From positions 1 to 64,000 of the forward strand of contig JAQSXU010000002.1 in the NCBI GenBank assembly GCA_029256485.1: a stretch of DNA of 64,000 nucleotides, in the 5' to 3' direction. A program made the translations under genes and the position numbers. Shown here piece by piece: positions 1-9,313 of the stretch. Source of the stretch: Clostridiaceae bacterium. GTDB taxonomy: Bacteria; Bacillota_A; Clostridia; Clostridiales; Clostridiaceae. The notes under the pieces were generated by a model. The model was not told where the DNA came from and did no database searches. It was given only the letters and a program-made list of their open reading frames with translations. Each line of letters begins with the position of its first letter. Position 1 is the stretch's first letter.

Positions 1-735
1 TGCTCCGGAAACTGGGAATATAGTTAGTAAAACAATATAGAAAGTAAGTAAACCAGAATAGGTTAATGGATAAATCCAATTAAATTTATCTTTCAAAGCG
101 TCTCCGGTTGTATATTCTTCTGTTACTGCTTTGTTTGTATTCGTACCAGCGTTAATATCAAAGCTCTGTCCAAAAAAAAACCATAAAATAAACAGAATAC
201 CACTGATTACAGCGAAGAAAGTCATGCTATACTGCCAGGTTTGCAGCCAAGTGATAACCGGTCCTACTATAATCATGGCAATTACAGCACCTACATTATA
301 AGCAACTCCATTAAGTCCATTAACTGTAGCACGTTTATCTTTTGAAAAATAATGAATAACTACTGGACCGAAATAAACTACATATAAAGCACCACCAAAG
401 CCCATAATGAAACGGCCTAGGATAAACATCCAATACTGAGGAGAAAGAATGGCAATAATACTTCCAATGACAATTAATCCTGATGCCAAACCAATAGCTT
501 TTTTAGGAAATAATTTATTTAATAAAGTTGCTGCGAACAAGTTACCAATAATCTTTGCAATTGTTATTGCATTTGAAATAAAAGTAGCTGAAAGGAATGA
601 TTTTAAATTAAAATACTTCATTATTTGTGGGGTTAGTGTACTACCAGCGATCCAATTTATTCCAAAAAAAGCATAAGTAAAAAACATGATAAATTCAATG
701 GCATATGCTCTGCCACTTGTTTTCCTTGTTTCCAT
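1..735 (-). CDS. MFS transporter, C-terminal part cut by window edge
   Basis: The reading frame runs open to base 1, so only the first 245 residues are visible. They are mostly hydrophobic and form about six or seven membrane segments. A GRFIMGFGGALYVVYFGP stretch followed by the charged SKDKRATVNG loop is typical of the major facilitator fold. The ATG at 735 has a GGAGGT ribosome site at 747-752. It follows the CoA-transferase gene on the same strand with a 145-base gap holding a hairpin, so it may be the transporter for that enzyme's substrate. That link is inference from position only. Substrate class cannot be read from this part; an organic-acid carrier is possible. Confidence 0.85.
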   Translation of the reverse strand, partial: METRKTSGRAYAIEFIMFFTYAFFGINWIAGSTLTPQIMKYFNLKSFLSATFISNAITIAKIIGNLFAATLLNKLFPKKAIGLASGLIVIGSIIAILSPQYWMFILGRFIMGFGGALYVVYFGPVVIHYFSKDKRATVNGLNGVAYNVGAVIAMIIVGPVITWLQTWQYSMTFFAVISGILFILWFFFGQSFDINAGTNTNKAVTEEYTTGDALKDKFNWIYPLTYSGLLTFYIVLLTIFPVSGA

Positions 736-775
736 AATATACAATTACCTCCATCTTTTTATTATCTGTTTTAAT

Positions 776-802
776 ATTACCTGTGCTGCAGTCACAGGTA
801 AT
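776..802 (-). terminator. 10-bp hairpin between CoA-transferase and MFS genes
   Basis: Perfect arms ATTACCTGTG and CACAGGTAAT surround a 7-base loop. It lies downstream of the CoA-transferase stop and upstream of the MFS start. There is no long T run, so it may be a weak terminator, a processing site or an operator palindrome. Confidence 0.45.
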
Positions 803-880
803 AAATAAAATAATGCAATGCAATTAATGAGCCGTAAAAAGATTATTTTTACAGTAACTCATATATGCGTTTTCATTAAT

Positions 881-2209
881 TTACCATATATAGTTTTTCT
901 TAGCTTCAAACTTCAACTGATCTCTAAAATCAGGATGAGCTATTTTTATTAATTCATTTACCCTATCTCTTACTGATAGTCCCCTTAGCCAAGCAACACC
1001 ATTTTCTGTTACTACATAATCAACATCATTTCTAGAAAGACTTACAATTGAACCACGTTGCAAAAATGGTACAATTTTTGACTTTAATATTTCCTTACCA
1101 TCTTGGTCTTTTACTTTATAAGTTGAATGCAAAGCTATAATTGACTTTCCACCCTGGGATCTTTGTGAACCTATAACAGTATCAGCCTGGCCACCAGTTC
1201 CGGAATATTGTATGTTTCCTAGTGATTCAGATGCACATTGCCCTGTTAAGTCAACTTCCAAAGTGGCATTTATAGATGCAAACTTTTTATTGTTCTTTAT
1301 CTGGAATGGATCATTTACCCAGGAACCAGCTTTAAATAATACCGTTGGATTATCGTCTAAGAAATCATATAATTTCTTGTTTCCAAAAGCGAAGGCACAT
1401 ACAGAATAACCATCATAAAATCCTTTTTGTGAGTTGTCTAATGCTCCACATTCTATTAAATCTACCATTGATTCTGTAAACATCTCTGTGTGAATACCTA
1501 GATGCTTTTTACTTTTAAGTTCAGCTGCTACTGCATTTGGAATATTACCAATACCCAGCTGGATTGTAGAACCATCTTCAACTAGGTCTGCAATATACTT
1601 GCCAATTTTTTCATCTACCTTTGTATAAGGCACTAAGTTTACCTCTGGAATAGGCCTATCAGTTTCAACTATTGCATCAACTTCACTTACATGTACAATA
1701 TTGTCTCCAAAAGTTCTTGGATAGTTAGGATTGACTTCGCAGATTACGTGTGCACCTGCATCCATCAATTCTCTTTCATAAATATTACTTATAGAAAGAG
1801 ATAAGTATCCATGTTTATCCATAGGAGAGCATGTACAAAACAGTACAATTCTTCTACTTTTTAGTCCAGCAAGTTTTTTCCAAACGGCTATATGAGCATG
1901 CTGTGGAGTGTAAGTTGCGTTACCATTTCTATGAGCATCTCTTAATGCTTTTGTAAAATACCATCCATGATTAAAAATTATGTCCTTTAATTCTGGGTTT
2001 TTCATGAACTCATAGTTTCTCATTGGAAGGCATGTTTGTATTTCAACGCCACTTACACCAATATCCTTTATAGTGTGCAGTTGTTCTAATAGTGGAATAG
2101 GCTCAGCACCTGCTTGTGCAACAATAATAAAATCTTTTGATTGAATGAGTTTTAATGCATCAGGTATGCTTTTTACTTTACTTTTGTAGATTTCCATTAC
2201 ATTTTTCAT
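881..2209 (-). CDS. 4-hydroxybutyrate/acetyl-CoA-type CoA-transferase
   Basis: This 442-residue protein is full length for the acetyl-CoA hydrolase/transferase family, which includes the 4-hydroxybutyrate CoA-transferases Cat2 and AbfT and moves CoA between acyl-CoA and a free acid. The GIGNIPNAV loop sits near residue 219. HTEMF at 240-244 carries the probable catalytic glutamate (E242), and a GTGGQAD stretch lies in the C-terminal half. The ATG at 2209 has a GGAGG site just upstream. A sigma-54-like promoter lies 50-65 bases upstream, and the remains of a sigma-54 activator lie beyond it. Family assignment is firm. The exact substrate (4-hydroxybutyrate, butyrate or succinate) is not determined, and no 4-hydroxybutyryl-CoA dehydratase gene is in view. 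Confidence 0.88.
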   Translation of the reverse strand: MKNVMEIYKSKVKSIPDALKLIQSKDFIIVAQAGAEPIPLLEQLHTIKDIGVSGVEIQTCLPMRNYEFMKNPELKDIIFNHGWYFTKALRDAHRNGNATYTPQHAHIAVWKKLAGLKSRRIVLFCTCSPMDKHGYLSLSISNIYERELMDAGAHVICEVNPNYPRTFGDNIVHVSEVDAIVETDRPIPEVNLVPYTKVDEKIGKYIADLVEDGSTIQLGIGNIPNAVAAELKSKKHLGIHTEMFTESMVDLIECGALDNSQKGFYDGYSVCAFAFGNKKLYDFLDDNPTVLFKAGSWVNDPFQIKNNKKFASINATLEVDLTGQCASESLGNIQYSGTGGQADTVIGSQRSQGGKSIIALHSTYKVKDQDGKEILKSKIVPFLQRGSIVSLSRNDVDYVVTENGVAWLRGLSVRDRVNELIKIAHPDFRDQLKFEAKKNYIW

Positions 2210-2258
2210 ATAAAATCCTCCCCATAACTTTAATAAAATTATTTTTACTTAATTTAAT

Positions 2259-2274
2259 AGCATTTTACATGCCA
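2259..2274 (-). promoter_or_regulatory. sigma-54-like (-24/-12) promoter of the CoA-transferase gene
   Basis: On the minus strand TGGCAT, five bases, then ATGCT gives the invariant GG-N10-GC spacing of sigma-54 promoters (consensus TGGCAC-N5-TTGCW). Transcription would start near 2248, giving a leader of about 40 bases before the ATG at 2209. A sigma-54 activator remnant 300 bases away supports the reading. Confidence 0.6.
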
Positions 2275-2409
2275 TCTTTAGCATTAAAATTTGTTTATGG
2301 AAGTTCTTTTATTTTAATTGGAAGTGCCATTTATCAACTGCTGAGCTTTATTATTAGATTTTGATAAGATATTTAGAATTTTTTTATATATAGGTAATAT
2401 GTTACATTT

Positions 2410-2425
2410 TGATATACATATATCA
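2410..2425. promoter_or_regulatory. palindrome, possible enhancer site for a sigma-54 activator
   Basis: TGATATA-CA-TATATCA is a perfect 7-bp inverted repeat about 140 bases upstream of the -24/-12 element, the usual distance for an activator-bound upstream site. It sits inside a larger imperfect palindrome of about 60 bases bounded by AGGTAATAT and ATATTGCCT. The region is AT-rich, so chance is not excluded. Confidence 0.35.
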
Positions 2426-2569
2426 TTTTGTTACAATTTATATATTGCCTATCTTATAAGTTTCATAGTAAAAATCTTAATTTTATATGATTTAATTTGA
2501 TACAATTTTATTTAAAAATTAGAGATAAGTTGCTTAAAATTCCTATGTAAAGTCATTTAGTAATCATAA

Positions 2570-2938
2570 CCTTACATAATATGGCATAATGATATTAATA
2601 ACATGATAGGAAGAGTTGTAACTGATATAAATCCAGGATCTTTATTTTTAGAAACATTAAAGAATAAAAAGGCTGAAGTAGCTGTGAAGTATAAATTTCC
2701 CCATGGTAATGAAGTTATATGCCATAGAATTTCTATACTGGATAATAAAGGTAAGTTAGTTGGCGGATTCGGAATGCTTTTAGTAGAAGATACCTCTAAA
2801 TTAAATCAATATTTTTCAAATAGTGATTTAATGAAAAAAAGATTTATCTGCCCATGCTGTGCATAATAACAGTGACAGATAGATATGGTTAGCATTGGTA
2901 AATTTAGAGATGATTTATACTATAGAATAAATGTTATT
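2570..2938 (+). pseudogene. remnant of a sigma-54-dependent activator (PAS plus AAA+ pieces)
   Basis: An open stretch from 2570 to 2866 encodes a partial PAS domain (IGRVVTDINPGSLFLETLKN, then GKLVGGFGMLLVEDTSKLN) as found in the sensor part of sigma-54 activators. Its first ATG, at 2603, has no ribosome site. After stops, bases 2885-2938 encode MVSIGKFRDDLYYRINVI, the hallmark AAA+ segment of the same family. The bases just before it read like a frame-shifted TNxD segment. The N-terminus, Walker motifs, GAFTGA loop and DNA-binding helix-turn-helix are all missing. The gene is therefore deleted internally, frame-shifted and truncated. It presumably once controlled the divergent CoA-transferase promoter. 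Confidence 0.8.
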
Positions 2939-3012
2939 TAACTCTAAGCAGAAAAAAGAAGAAAAATATATGTAGATTTTGCTAAGTGTTATATTTTAGG
3001 AATTAATTAAAT

Positions 3013-3047
3013 AAATGCATAAAGTGTGATGAACTCTTTATGCATTT
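3013..3047. terminator. 12-bp perfect hairpin after the activator remnant
   Basis: Arms AAATGCATAAAG and CTTTATGCATTT pair perfectly around an 11-base loop. It lies between the activator remnant and the end of corA and could stop transcription from either side, although neither flank has a long T run. Confidence 0.55.
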
Positions 3048-3175
3048 ACTTAACTAATTTATTCCTTGGAATGTTTATTACATTTCCCTATTCATCTTTA
3101 CAAATTGCATAATCTCCTACAAAGCAAACTATATACATATACAATCTCCATCCTTCAAATAATTTTAATATTAGT

Positions 3176-4237
3176 CTACATCCACTTCTTTCTTTTAAAA
3201 TACCTAATCATAATTACAGATATTCCGATAACTATTATCCAAAACATGGGGTATGAGTATTGCCAAGATAGCTCAGGTATATTTTTAAAATTCATGCCGT
3301 AAACTCCAGCTAAAAATGTTACGGGAATAAATATAGTTGAAAAAATAGTTAAAAATTTCATAACTTCATTCATTTTATTACTTACACTTGAAAGGTAAGT
3401 ATCCAGCATTCCAGTTATAATATCAATAAATAATTGAGATGTATCAATAATTTCATATACATGATCATATACATCCTTAAAATATACTAATGTGGATTCA
3501 TTTATGAGGGATAAATCACCTCTTTGTAAAGAATTAACAACTTCTCTTAGCGGCCAGACAGCTTTCCTGAAAATTATCATTTCTCTTTTTAATTCATATA
3601 TTTCTTTTAATGTTTCTCTGGAAGCATTATTTATTACCCTATCTTCAAATATTTCAATCTTATCTTCTATACTCTCAAGAGTTGAAAAGTAATTATCTAC
3701 AATGGTATCTATTATTGCATAACACAGGTAGTCTGCTCCTAAACTTCTAAATGAACCTTTTGAATTTTTTAACCTTTTAATAATTGGCTGAAATATATGG
3801 CTTTTTTTCTCCTGAAAAGATATTAAATAATTTTTTCCTAAAATTAAGCTTAATTGCTCTAAATTTGTTTTTTTTGATTCCTCATTATAAATAGCTATTT
3901 TCATGGTAATATGGATATACTCTTTATATTCATCAACTTTAGGCCTTTGATTGGTATTCAAAATATCCTCTAATACCAGAGGATGAATTGAAAAATTTGT
4001 ACCTATTTTCTTAAATAATTCAATATCGTTTAATCCGTCAATGTTTATCCAGGTGACCAAATTATTATCTATTTTTTCTGGTATACTTTTTATTTCAACT
4101 TGTTCAAAAAGGTTTTTATTAAAACGAATTGATTCTATTTTTATATTATTATTAATGTGATTGCCAATGTGTATTAATGTTCCTGGTTTATATCCGGATT
4201 TAATAGATCTGTTTTTTGTAATTCTTCTTTGTTTCAT
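3176..4237 (-). CDS. corA: CorA-type magnesium/divalent cation transporter
   Basis: The 353-residue protein has the CorA layout: a long cytoplasmic alpha/beta and coiled-coil domain, then two C-terminal membrane helices. The signature GMN motif (YGMNFKNIPEL) is at the end of the first helix, at about residue 313. The short basic tail YFKRKKWM ends it. The start ATG has AGGAG upstream. CorA pentamers import Mg2+, sometimes Co2+ or Ni2+. It is transcribed alone, divergent from gltX. I see no M-box in the roughly 120 bases upstream. Confidence 0.95.
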   Translation of the reverse strand: MKQRRITKNRSIKSGYKPGTLIHIGNHINNNIKIESIRFNKNLFEQVEIKSIPEKIDNNLVTWINIDGLNDIELFKKIGTNFSIHPLVLEDILNTNQRPKVDEYKEYIHITMKIAIYNEESKKTNLEQLSLILGKNYLISFQEKKSHIFQPIIKRLKNSKGSFRSLGADYLCYAIIDTIVDNYFSTLESIEDKIEIFEDRVINNASRETLKEIYELKREMIIFRKAVWPLREVVNSLQRGDLSLINESTLVYFKDVYDHVYEIIDTSQLFIDIITGMLDTYLSSVSNKMNEVMKFLTIFSTIFIPVTFLAGVYGMNFKNIPELSWQYSYPMFWIIVIGISVIMIRYFKRKKWM

Positions 4238-4357
4238 GTTTATCTCCTATTTCATTTAATTTAATAAGTTTTATATTTAACATTATTTATTAACACTTCA
4301 TATTAAATATATAATAATCAAATTAATAAGTAAAATCAAATAAATGTACCTGCAATC

Positions 4358-4386
4358 TTGACATGATGGGACCCTTAATATATTAT
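4358..4386 (+). promoter_or_regulatory. sigma-A promoter of gltX
   Basis: TTGACA at 4358-4363, a 17-base spacer and TATTAT at 4381-4386 form a near-consensus promoter. Transcription would start near 4393, leaving a leader of about 108 bases before the gltX ATG. Confidence 0.75.
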
Positions 4387-4390
4387 TTAA

Positions 4391-4459
4391 GGTAGTGCAG
4401 AAGTGTATTCTACATATTTTGGGTATATCCCTTTCATCTTCAGATGGAGGGTTTTTATT
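4391..4459 (+). promoter_or_regulatory. gltX leader with terminator-like hairpin (possible attenuator)
   Basis: The short leader contains a GTAG...CTAC stem, then GGGTATATCCC, whose last three C residues (4429-4431) are also needed for a second hairpin (4429-4451, loop TTCA) followed by a run of T. The two structures exclude each other, as in an attenuator. There is no T-box consensus here, unlike at argS. A plain terminator of a short transcript is the alternative. Confidence 0.4.
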
Positions 4460-4500
4460 TACTTAATTTTATTATATATTAAAACATAGGAGTGAAGAAA

Positions 4501-5961
4501 ATGACTAACAAAGTTAGAACAAGATATGCACCTAGTCCAACTGGATATATGCATATAGGTAACCTTAGAACTGCATTGTACGCATATTTAATTGCAAAGC
4601 ATAATAATGGGGACTTTATTTTAAGAATTGAAGATACTGATCAGGAAAGATTCGTAGAAGGCGCCGTGGATGTAATTTATAATACATTGAAAATGACTGG
4701 ACTTAATCATGATGAGGGCCCTGATATAGGTGGACCAGTTGGTCCATATGTTCAAAGTGAAAGAAAAGGTATTTATTTAGAATATGCAAAGAAACTTATT
4801 GAAAAAGGTGAAGCTTATTATTGTTTCTGTACTAAGGAAAGATTAGATATTTTAAGAACTAATGCTGAAGCATTGAAGAGACCATTCAAATATGATAAAC
4901 ATTGTCTAAATCTTTCAAAAGAAGAAATTGAAGAAAAATTGGCATCAGGGATTCCTTATGTAATTCGCCAAAATAACCCTGCTACAGGAACTACCACATT
5001 TGAGGATGAAATATATGGTAAGATTTCCGTAGATAATTCAGAATTAGACGATATGATATTAATTAAATCTGATGGAATGCCTACATACAATTTTGCAAAC
5101 GTTGTTGATGATCATTTAATGGGAATTACACATGTTGTAAGAGGAAGTGAATACTTATCTTCTTCCCCTAAATATAATAGATTATATGAGGCTTTTGGTT
5201 GGGAAGTCCCAATTTACGTTCATTGTCCTCCAATAATGAAAGATGCTCATCAAAAACTAAGTAAAAGAAATGGTGACGCATCATTTGAAGATTTACTTGA
5301 AAAGGGATATTTAAAAGAAGCAGTTTTAAATTATATTTCCCTTTTAGGATGGAATCCAGGAAATGAGAAAGAGATATTTTCACTTGAAGACTTAGTTGAA
5401 ATATTTGATTATCATAACATAAATAAGTCACCTGCGATTTTTGACAGTGTTAAGCTAAGATGGATGAATGGTGAATATATAAAAAAGATGACATTAGAGC
5501 AATTTCATGAGTTTGCTGTTCCTTATTACGAAAAATCACTTAAAAAACAGTACAACTTTTTAAAAATATCAGAATTACTTCAGACTAGATGTGAAGTCCT
5601 CGGGGAGATACCTGAAATGATAGATTTTTTAGATGAACTTCCTGAGTATTCAATTGACATGTATGTTCATAAAAAAATGAAAACTAATTATGAAAATTCT
5701 CTTGCAAGTCTTGAAAAGGTTCTGCCAAAGTTTGAGAAAGTTCAGCAGTGGAACTTTGATACTATTCAAGAGGTATGCATGAGTACAGTAGCTGAGTTAG
5801 GTGTTAAAAACGGAATTGTACTTTGGCCAGTTAGAACTGCCGTATCCGGGAAACAATTTACTCCAGGCGGTGCTTTTGAAATAGCAGAAATTATAGGAAA
5901 AGATGAAACTATTAAAAGAATGAATATTGGTATTGAAAAACTTAAAGCTGCACAAATGTAA
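4501..5961 (+). CDS. gltX: glutamyl-tRNA synthetase
   Basis: This class I synthetase charges tRNA-Glu, and in most Firmicutes also tRNA-Gln for later amidation. From the ATG at 4501 it is 486 residues. HIGN (residues 18-21) is the HIGH signature and KLSKR (about 252) is the KMSKS signature, with a CFC zinc-type knuckle near 106. A GTG at 4492 is in frame but overlaps the AGGAG ribosome site, so the ATG eight bases beyond that site is the better start. It is followed after 35 bases by lplA, possibly in one transcript. Confidence 0.95.
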   Translation: MTNKVRTRYAPSPTGYMHIGNLRTALYAYLIAKHNNGDFILRIEDTDQERFVEGAVDVIYNTLKMTGLNHDEGPDIGGPVGPYVQSERKGIYLEYAKKLIEKGEAYYCFCTKERLDILRTNAEALKRPFKYDKHCLNLSKEEIEEKLASGIPYVIRQNNPATGTTTFEDEIYGKISVDNSELDDMILIKSDGMPTYNFANVVDDHLMGITHVVRGSEYLSSSPKYNRLYEAFGWEVPIYVHCPPIMKDAHQKLSKRNGDASFEDLLEKGYLKEAVLNYISLLGWNPGNEKEIFSLEDLVEIFDYHNINKSPAIFDSVKLRWMNGEYIKKMTLEQFHEFAVPYYEKSLKKQYNFLKISELLQTRCEVLGEIPEMIDFLDELPEYSIDMYVHKKMKTNYENSLASLEKVLPKFEKVQQWNFDTIQEVCMSTVAELGVKNGIVLWPVRTAVSGKQFTPGGAFEIAEIIGKDETIKRMNIGIEKLKAAQM

Positions 5962-5996
5962 AACTTCTTTCAATAATTTTCAGCGGAGGCCTATTT

Positions 5997-6989
5997 ATGA
6001 AATACCTATTATCAGATTCAACTGACCCTTTTTATAATTTAGCTATGGAAGAATATGTGTTTAAGAATTCTAAACCACATGAAGATATTGTTATCTTATG
6101 GCAAAATGAACCTACAATAGTAATTGGACTCCATCAAAATGCCTTAGAAGAGATAAATTTGGATTTTGTTAAGAAAAATAATATACATGTGGTTAGAAGA
6201 ATTACCGGTGGTGGTGCAGTTTATCATGATTTGGGAAATTTGAATTTTTCATTTATAACAGATTATGACAATAACACTGTATCTTTAAACTTTAAAAAAT
6301 ACACATTACCAATAATTAAAGCATTAAAAAAATTAGGTATTCAATCAGAACTTTCAGGAAGAAACGACATAACAATTGATGGAAAAAAATTTTCTGGTAA
6401 CGCTCAAAGCATTATAAAAGGGAGAATTCTCCATCATGGTACTTTATTATTTAACTCTGATTTATCAATACTAGGAAAAGCATTAAATGTAAAGTCAGAC
6501 AAAATTGAATCAAAAGGAGTTAAATCTGTAAAAAGCAGGGTAACAAATATTATTAATTATATGAATAATATGGTTAGTGTAGAAGAATTTAAAACCATAT
6601 TGCTTAAGTATTTATTTGAATATGAACCTTTGGATCAATATATTCTTACGGAAAATGATAAACATTTAATAAATAAGTTGATGGAAGAAAAATACTTAAC
6701 ATGGAAATGGGTATATGGGAGAACTCCTAAATTTAACTTTAAAAATTATAAAAGATTTGATGGGGGCAGCATTGAAGTGCTTTTAAATATTGAAAACGGA
6801 TATATTTCTGAATGCAGTATTTTTGGAGATTTCCTTTCTTTAATTTCTTTACAAGAAGTGCTTAAGAAACTAGAAGGATGCAAGTATGAAAAAGAAGAAG
6901 TTAAAGATGTTTTAAAAAATATAAAATTGCACGAGTATTTCGGATCAATTACTTTAGATGATATTTTAGAGGTATTTTTTGATAGCTAA
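5997..6989 (+). CDS. lplA: lipoate-protein ligase A
   Basis: LplA activates lipoate with ATP and attaches it to a lysine of lipoyl domains or H proteins. The 330-residue protein has the RRITGGGAVYHDLGNLNFSF core, with the RR...GGGAV lipoyl-AMP loop near residue 70. GRNDITIDGKKFSGNAQ near 121 holds the catalytic lysine region, and the C-terminal accessory domain is present. The ATG follows a CGGAGG site. It converges on lpdA, whose product reoxidises dihydrolipoyl groups, so the two probably serve the same lipoylated partner. Confidence 0.93.
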   Translation: MKYLLSDSTDPFYNLAMEEYVFKNSKPHEDIVILWQNEPTIVIGLHQNALEEINLDFVKKNNIHVVRRITGGGAVYHDLGNLNFSFITDYDNNTVSLNFKKYTLPIIKALKKLGIQSELSGRNDITIDGKKFSGNAQSIIKGRILHHGTLLFNSDLSILGKALNVKSDKIESKGVKSVKSRVTNIINYMNNMVSVEEFKTILLKYLFEYEPLDQYILTENDKHLINKLMEEKYLTWKWVYGRTPKFNFKNYKRFDGGSIEVLLNIENGYISECSIFGDFLSLISLQEVLKKLEGCKYEKEEVKDVLKNIKLHEYFGSITLDDILEVFFDS

Positions 6990-7009
6990 AAATTGATATT
7001 TAAAATAGT

Positions 7010-7038
7010 AAAAAATGGCTCTTTTTGAGCCATTTTTT
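7010..7038. terminator. bidirectional terminator between lplA and lpdA
   Basis: Arms AAAAAATGGCTC and GAGCCATTTTTT flank a 5-T loop, with A and T runs outside on both strands. It separates the convergent genes lplA and lpdA. Confidence 0.9.
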
Positions 7039-7041
7039 ACT

Positions 7042-8415
7042 TTATATACTGTGTATGCTTTCATTGTTTACTGAATGTAAAGCCTCCATAACAGCTTCAC
7101 TGAGAGTTGGATGTGGATATATGATATCAGACAAACTATCAACACTAAATTCATATTGAACAGCTAGAGTAAGCTCCCCAAGCATATCCGTTGCATGTGG
7201 ACCAACAATAGAAGCACCTATTATTTTATTTTCACTATTTGCTATTATTTTTACAAAGCCTTGAATTTTACCAATTGCTTGAGCCTTCCCTAATGATCTG
7301 AAATCAAATTTACCTATTTTGTATTCTATTCCCTTTTCTTTAGCCATTTTTTCATTTATACCCACAGAAGCTATTTCTGGGTCGGTAAAAACGCAGCTAG
7401 GGACTGCCTTATAGCTGACTTTTTTATTCCTTCCAGAGGCATTTTCCACAGCTATTATTCCCTCTTTTTCAGCAACATGAGCTAATGCAGGAGAATCAAC
7501 TAAATCACCTATGGCGAATATTCCCGAGATATTCGTTTCCATGTTGTCATTAACACAAATTTTTCCTTTTTCTGTTTTTATACCTATATTTTCTAATCCA
7601 AGACCCTGAAAATATGGCTTTCTTCCTACCGATACTAACATAAGCTCAGATTTAATTTGTTTCCCGCTGCATAATTCAGCCACTACATTATTACCTTCCA
7701 TACTCACATTAGTAATAGCATCATTTGTTATAACCTTTATTTTATCCATTTTAAAACTTCTTGCTAGTTGCTTTGCTACGTCTTCATCCTCTAAAGGTAC
7801 AATTTGATCTTTCATTTCTACTATTGTTATTTCTGTTCCAATCTTTTTAAAAAATTGACCTATTTCGCATCCAATAGGACCTCCTCCTACAATAATAATG
7901 GATGCAGGCAGTTTCTTTATATTAAGTAATTCATCAGAGGTAACAACTTTAACTCCATCATATGGAAACATCTTTGGAATTACAGGGACAGAACCAGTAG
8001 CTAAAATTATTTTATCACATTGCAAAGTTTCTGTAGTCCCATCTTCCCGTTGAACTTTAACCATATTCTTATTAATTAAACTCCCAAAGCCCTTAATGCA
8101 TTTAACTCCTTTTTTACTAAATAAAAATTCAATACCAGAAACAAGTTGCTTTACAATTTTATCTTTTCTTGACATTATTTCATTGAAATTAATTTTAACA
8201 TTATTTTCAACCTCCAAGCCAAATTTACCAGCATTTTCAATTTGACTTAGAATTTCTGTGCTTGCCAGCAGTGCCTTTGTAGGAATACATCCAACGTTTA
8301 AACAAGTTCCACCTATTGAGGATTTTTCTATAACCGTAACATCTTCGCCGTTCATTGCCGCTTTAATAGCTGCCACATATCCACCAGGGCCGCCTCCAAT
8401 AATAATGATTTTCAT
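7042..8415 (-). CDS. lpdA: dihydrolipoyl dehydrogenase
   Basis: This FAD enzyme reoxidises dihydrolipoamide with NAD+. The 457-residue protein shows the FAD loop GGGPGG near residue 7, the redox disulfide GGTCLNVGC near 37-45, the NAD loop VGGGPIG near 180 and the C-terminal HPTLSEAVMEAL base motif. An ATG two codons earlier (8421) lies against the GGGGGG ribosome site, so 8415 is preferred. It is the last gene of fhs-fchA-folD-lpdA. No E1 or E2 subunits and no gcvPT genes are in the window, so a glycine-cleavage or Wood-Ljungdahl-associated role is inferred from neighbours. It has no N-terminal lipoyl domain. Confidence 0.93.
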   Translation of the reverse strand: MKIIIIGGGPGGYVAAIKAAMNGEDVTVIEKSSIGGTCLNVGCIPTKALLASTEILSQIENAGKFGLEVENNVKINFNEIMSRKDKIVKQLVSGIEFLFSKKGVKCIKGFGSLINKNMVKVQREDGTTETLQCDKIILATGSVPVIPKMFPYDGVKVVTSDELLNIKKLPASIIIVGGGPIGCEIGQFFKKIGTEITIVEMKDQIVPLEDEDVAKQLARSFKMDKIKVITNDAITNVSMEGNNVVAELCSGKQIKSELMLVSVGRKPYFQGLGLENIGIKTEKGKICVNDNMETNISGIFAIGDLVDSPALAHVAEKEGIIAVENASGRNKKVSYKAVPSCVFTDPEIASVGINEKMAKEKGIEYKIGKFDFRSLGKAQAIGKIQGFVKIIANSENKIIGASIVGPHATDMLGELTLAVQYEFSVDSLSDIIYPHPTLSEAVMEALHSVNNESIHSI

Positions 8416-8437
8416 ATACATCCCCCCATTAAGAAAA

Positions 8438-9292
8438 TTACAGTTTATTTTGTTTTATACATGCTTCAACCACATGCTTGCATAATATAGATGTTGTAAT
8501 TGAACCAATTCCACCTGGAACAGGAGTTATCATACATGCTTTATTAATGCAGTCTTCAGTATCTACATCACCACGTAGATTGCCATTAGAGTCCACATTA
8601 ATCCCAACATCAATTACAACTGCATTTTCTTTTATATAACTTGAATTAATCATATTAGATTTGCCAACACCAACTATTAAAATATCAGCCTTTGATGTAA
8701 TGTCTTTCATTTCTAAAGTTTTGGAATGACATATGGTTACAGTACAGTTTTCATTTAACAAAAGCATAGAAACAGGCTTACCAACCACCATAGACCTGCC
8801 AATCACTACAACCCTTTTACCAGCCATTTGTACTTTATAGTGTTTCAAAGTTTCTATTACAGCAGCCGGTGTACAAGGAACAAAGCCTGATTTATCACCT
8901 TCCATCAGTTTTGCCACATTATATGGACTAAAACAATCAATATCTTTATCCTCAGAAATTATGTATTTTATTTCATCCTCTCTTAAATGTTTGGGTAAAG
9001 GTCTAAATATTAATATTCCATTAGTTTTTATATTTTCATTTTCCTTTTTTATTTCTTCTATAAATTCATTTTCACTTATTTTTTCATTATATTCCTTTAT
9101 TTCTGTTTCAATCCCTATAATTGAAGCCCTTTTTATTGCACCATTCTCATATGCTAAATCACTTCCATTATTTCCAACTCTAATAATAGTAAGCTTAGGC
9201 ACTAAGCCTTTAGATTTTAAAACAGAAACTTTATCAATTAATTCTTTTGTTATTTTTTCAGCAACTGGTTTTCCATTAATAATATAACCCAT
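8438..9292 (-). CDS. folD: methylenetetrahydrofolate dehydrogenase/methenyl-THF cyclohydrolase
   Basis: FolD interconverts 5,10-methylene- and 5,10-methenyl-THF with NAD(P) and can hydrolyse the latter. The 284-residue protein has the substrate motif DLAYENGAIKR near residue 50, of the SYERGAxKR type common in clostridia and acetogens rather than the E. coli spacing. The cofactor loop GRSMVVGKP is near 166, and the C-terminal PVPGGIGSIT is present. It sits 22 bases after fchA and 22 bases before lpdA, so it is co-transcribed. A separate cyclohydrolase gene (fchA) next door suggests the dehydrogenase activity is its main job. Confidence 0.94.
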   Translation of the reverse strand: MGYIINGKPVAEKITKELIDKVSVLKSKGLVPKLTIIRVGNNGSDLAYENGAIKRASIIGIETEIKEYNEKISENEFIEEIKKENENIKTNGILIFRPLPKHLREDEIKYIISEDKDIDCFSPYNVAKLMEGDKSGFVPCTPAAVIETLKHYKVQMAGKRVVVIGRSMVVGKPVSMLLLNENCTVTICHSKTLEMKDITSKADILIVGVGKSNMINSSYIKENAVVIDVGINVDSNGNLRGDVDTEDCINKACMITPVPGGIGSITTSILCKHVVEACIKQNKL

Positions 9293-9313
9293 AAGAAATC
9301 TCCTCTAAAAAAT

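Noticed and set aside
2324..2340. A second TGGCAC on the minus strand upstream of the CoA-transferase gene
   Set aside because: The required GC 10 bases after GG is absent, so it does not fit sigma-54; the site at 2259-2274 does.
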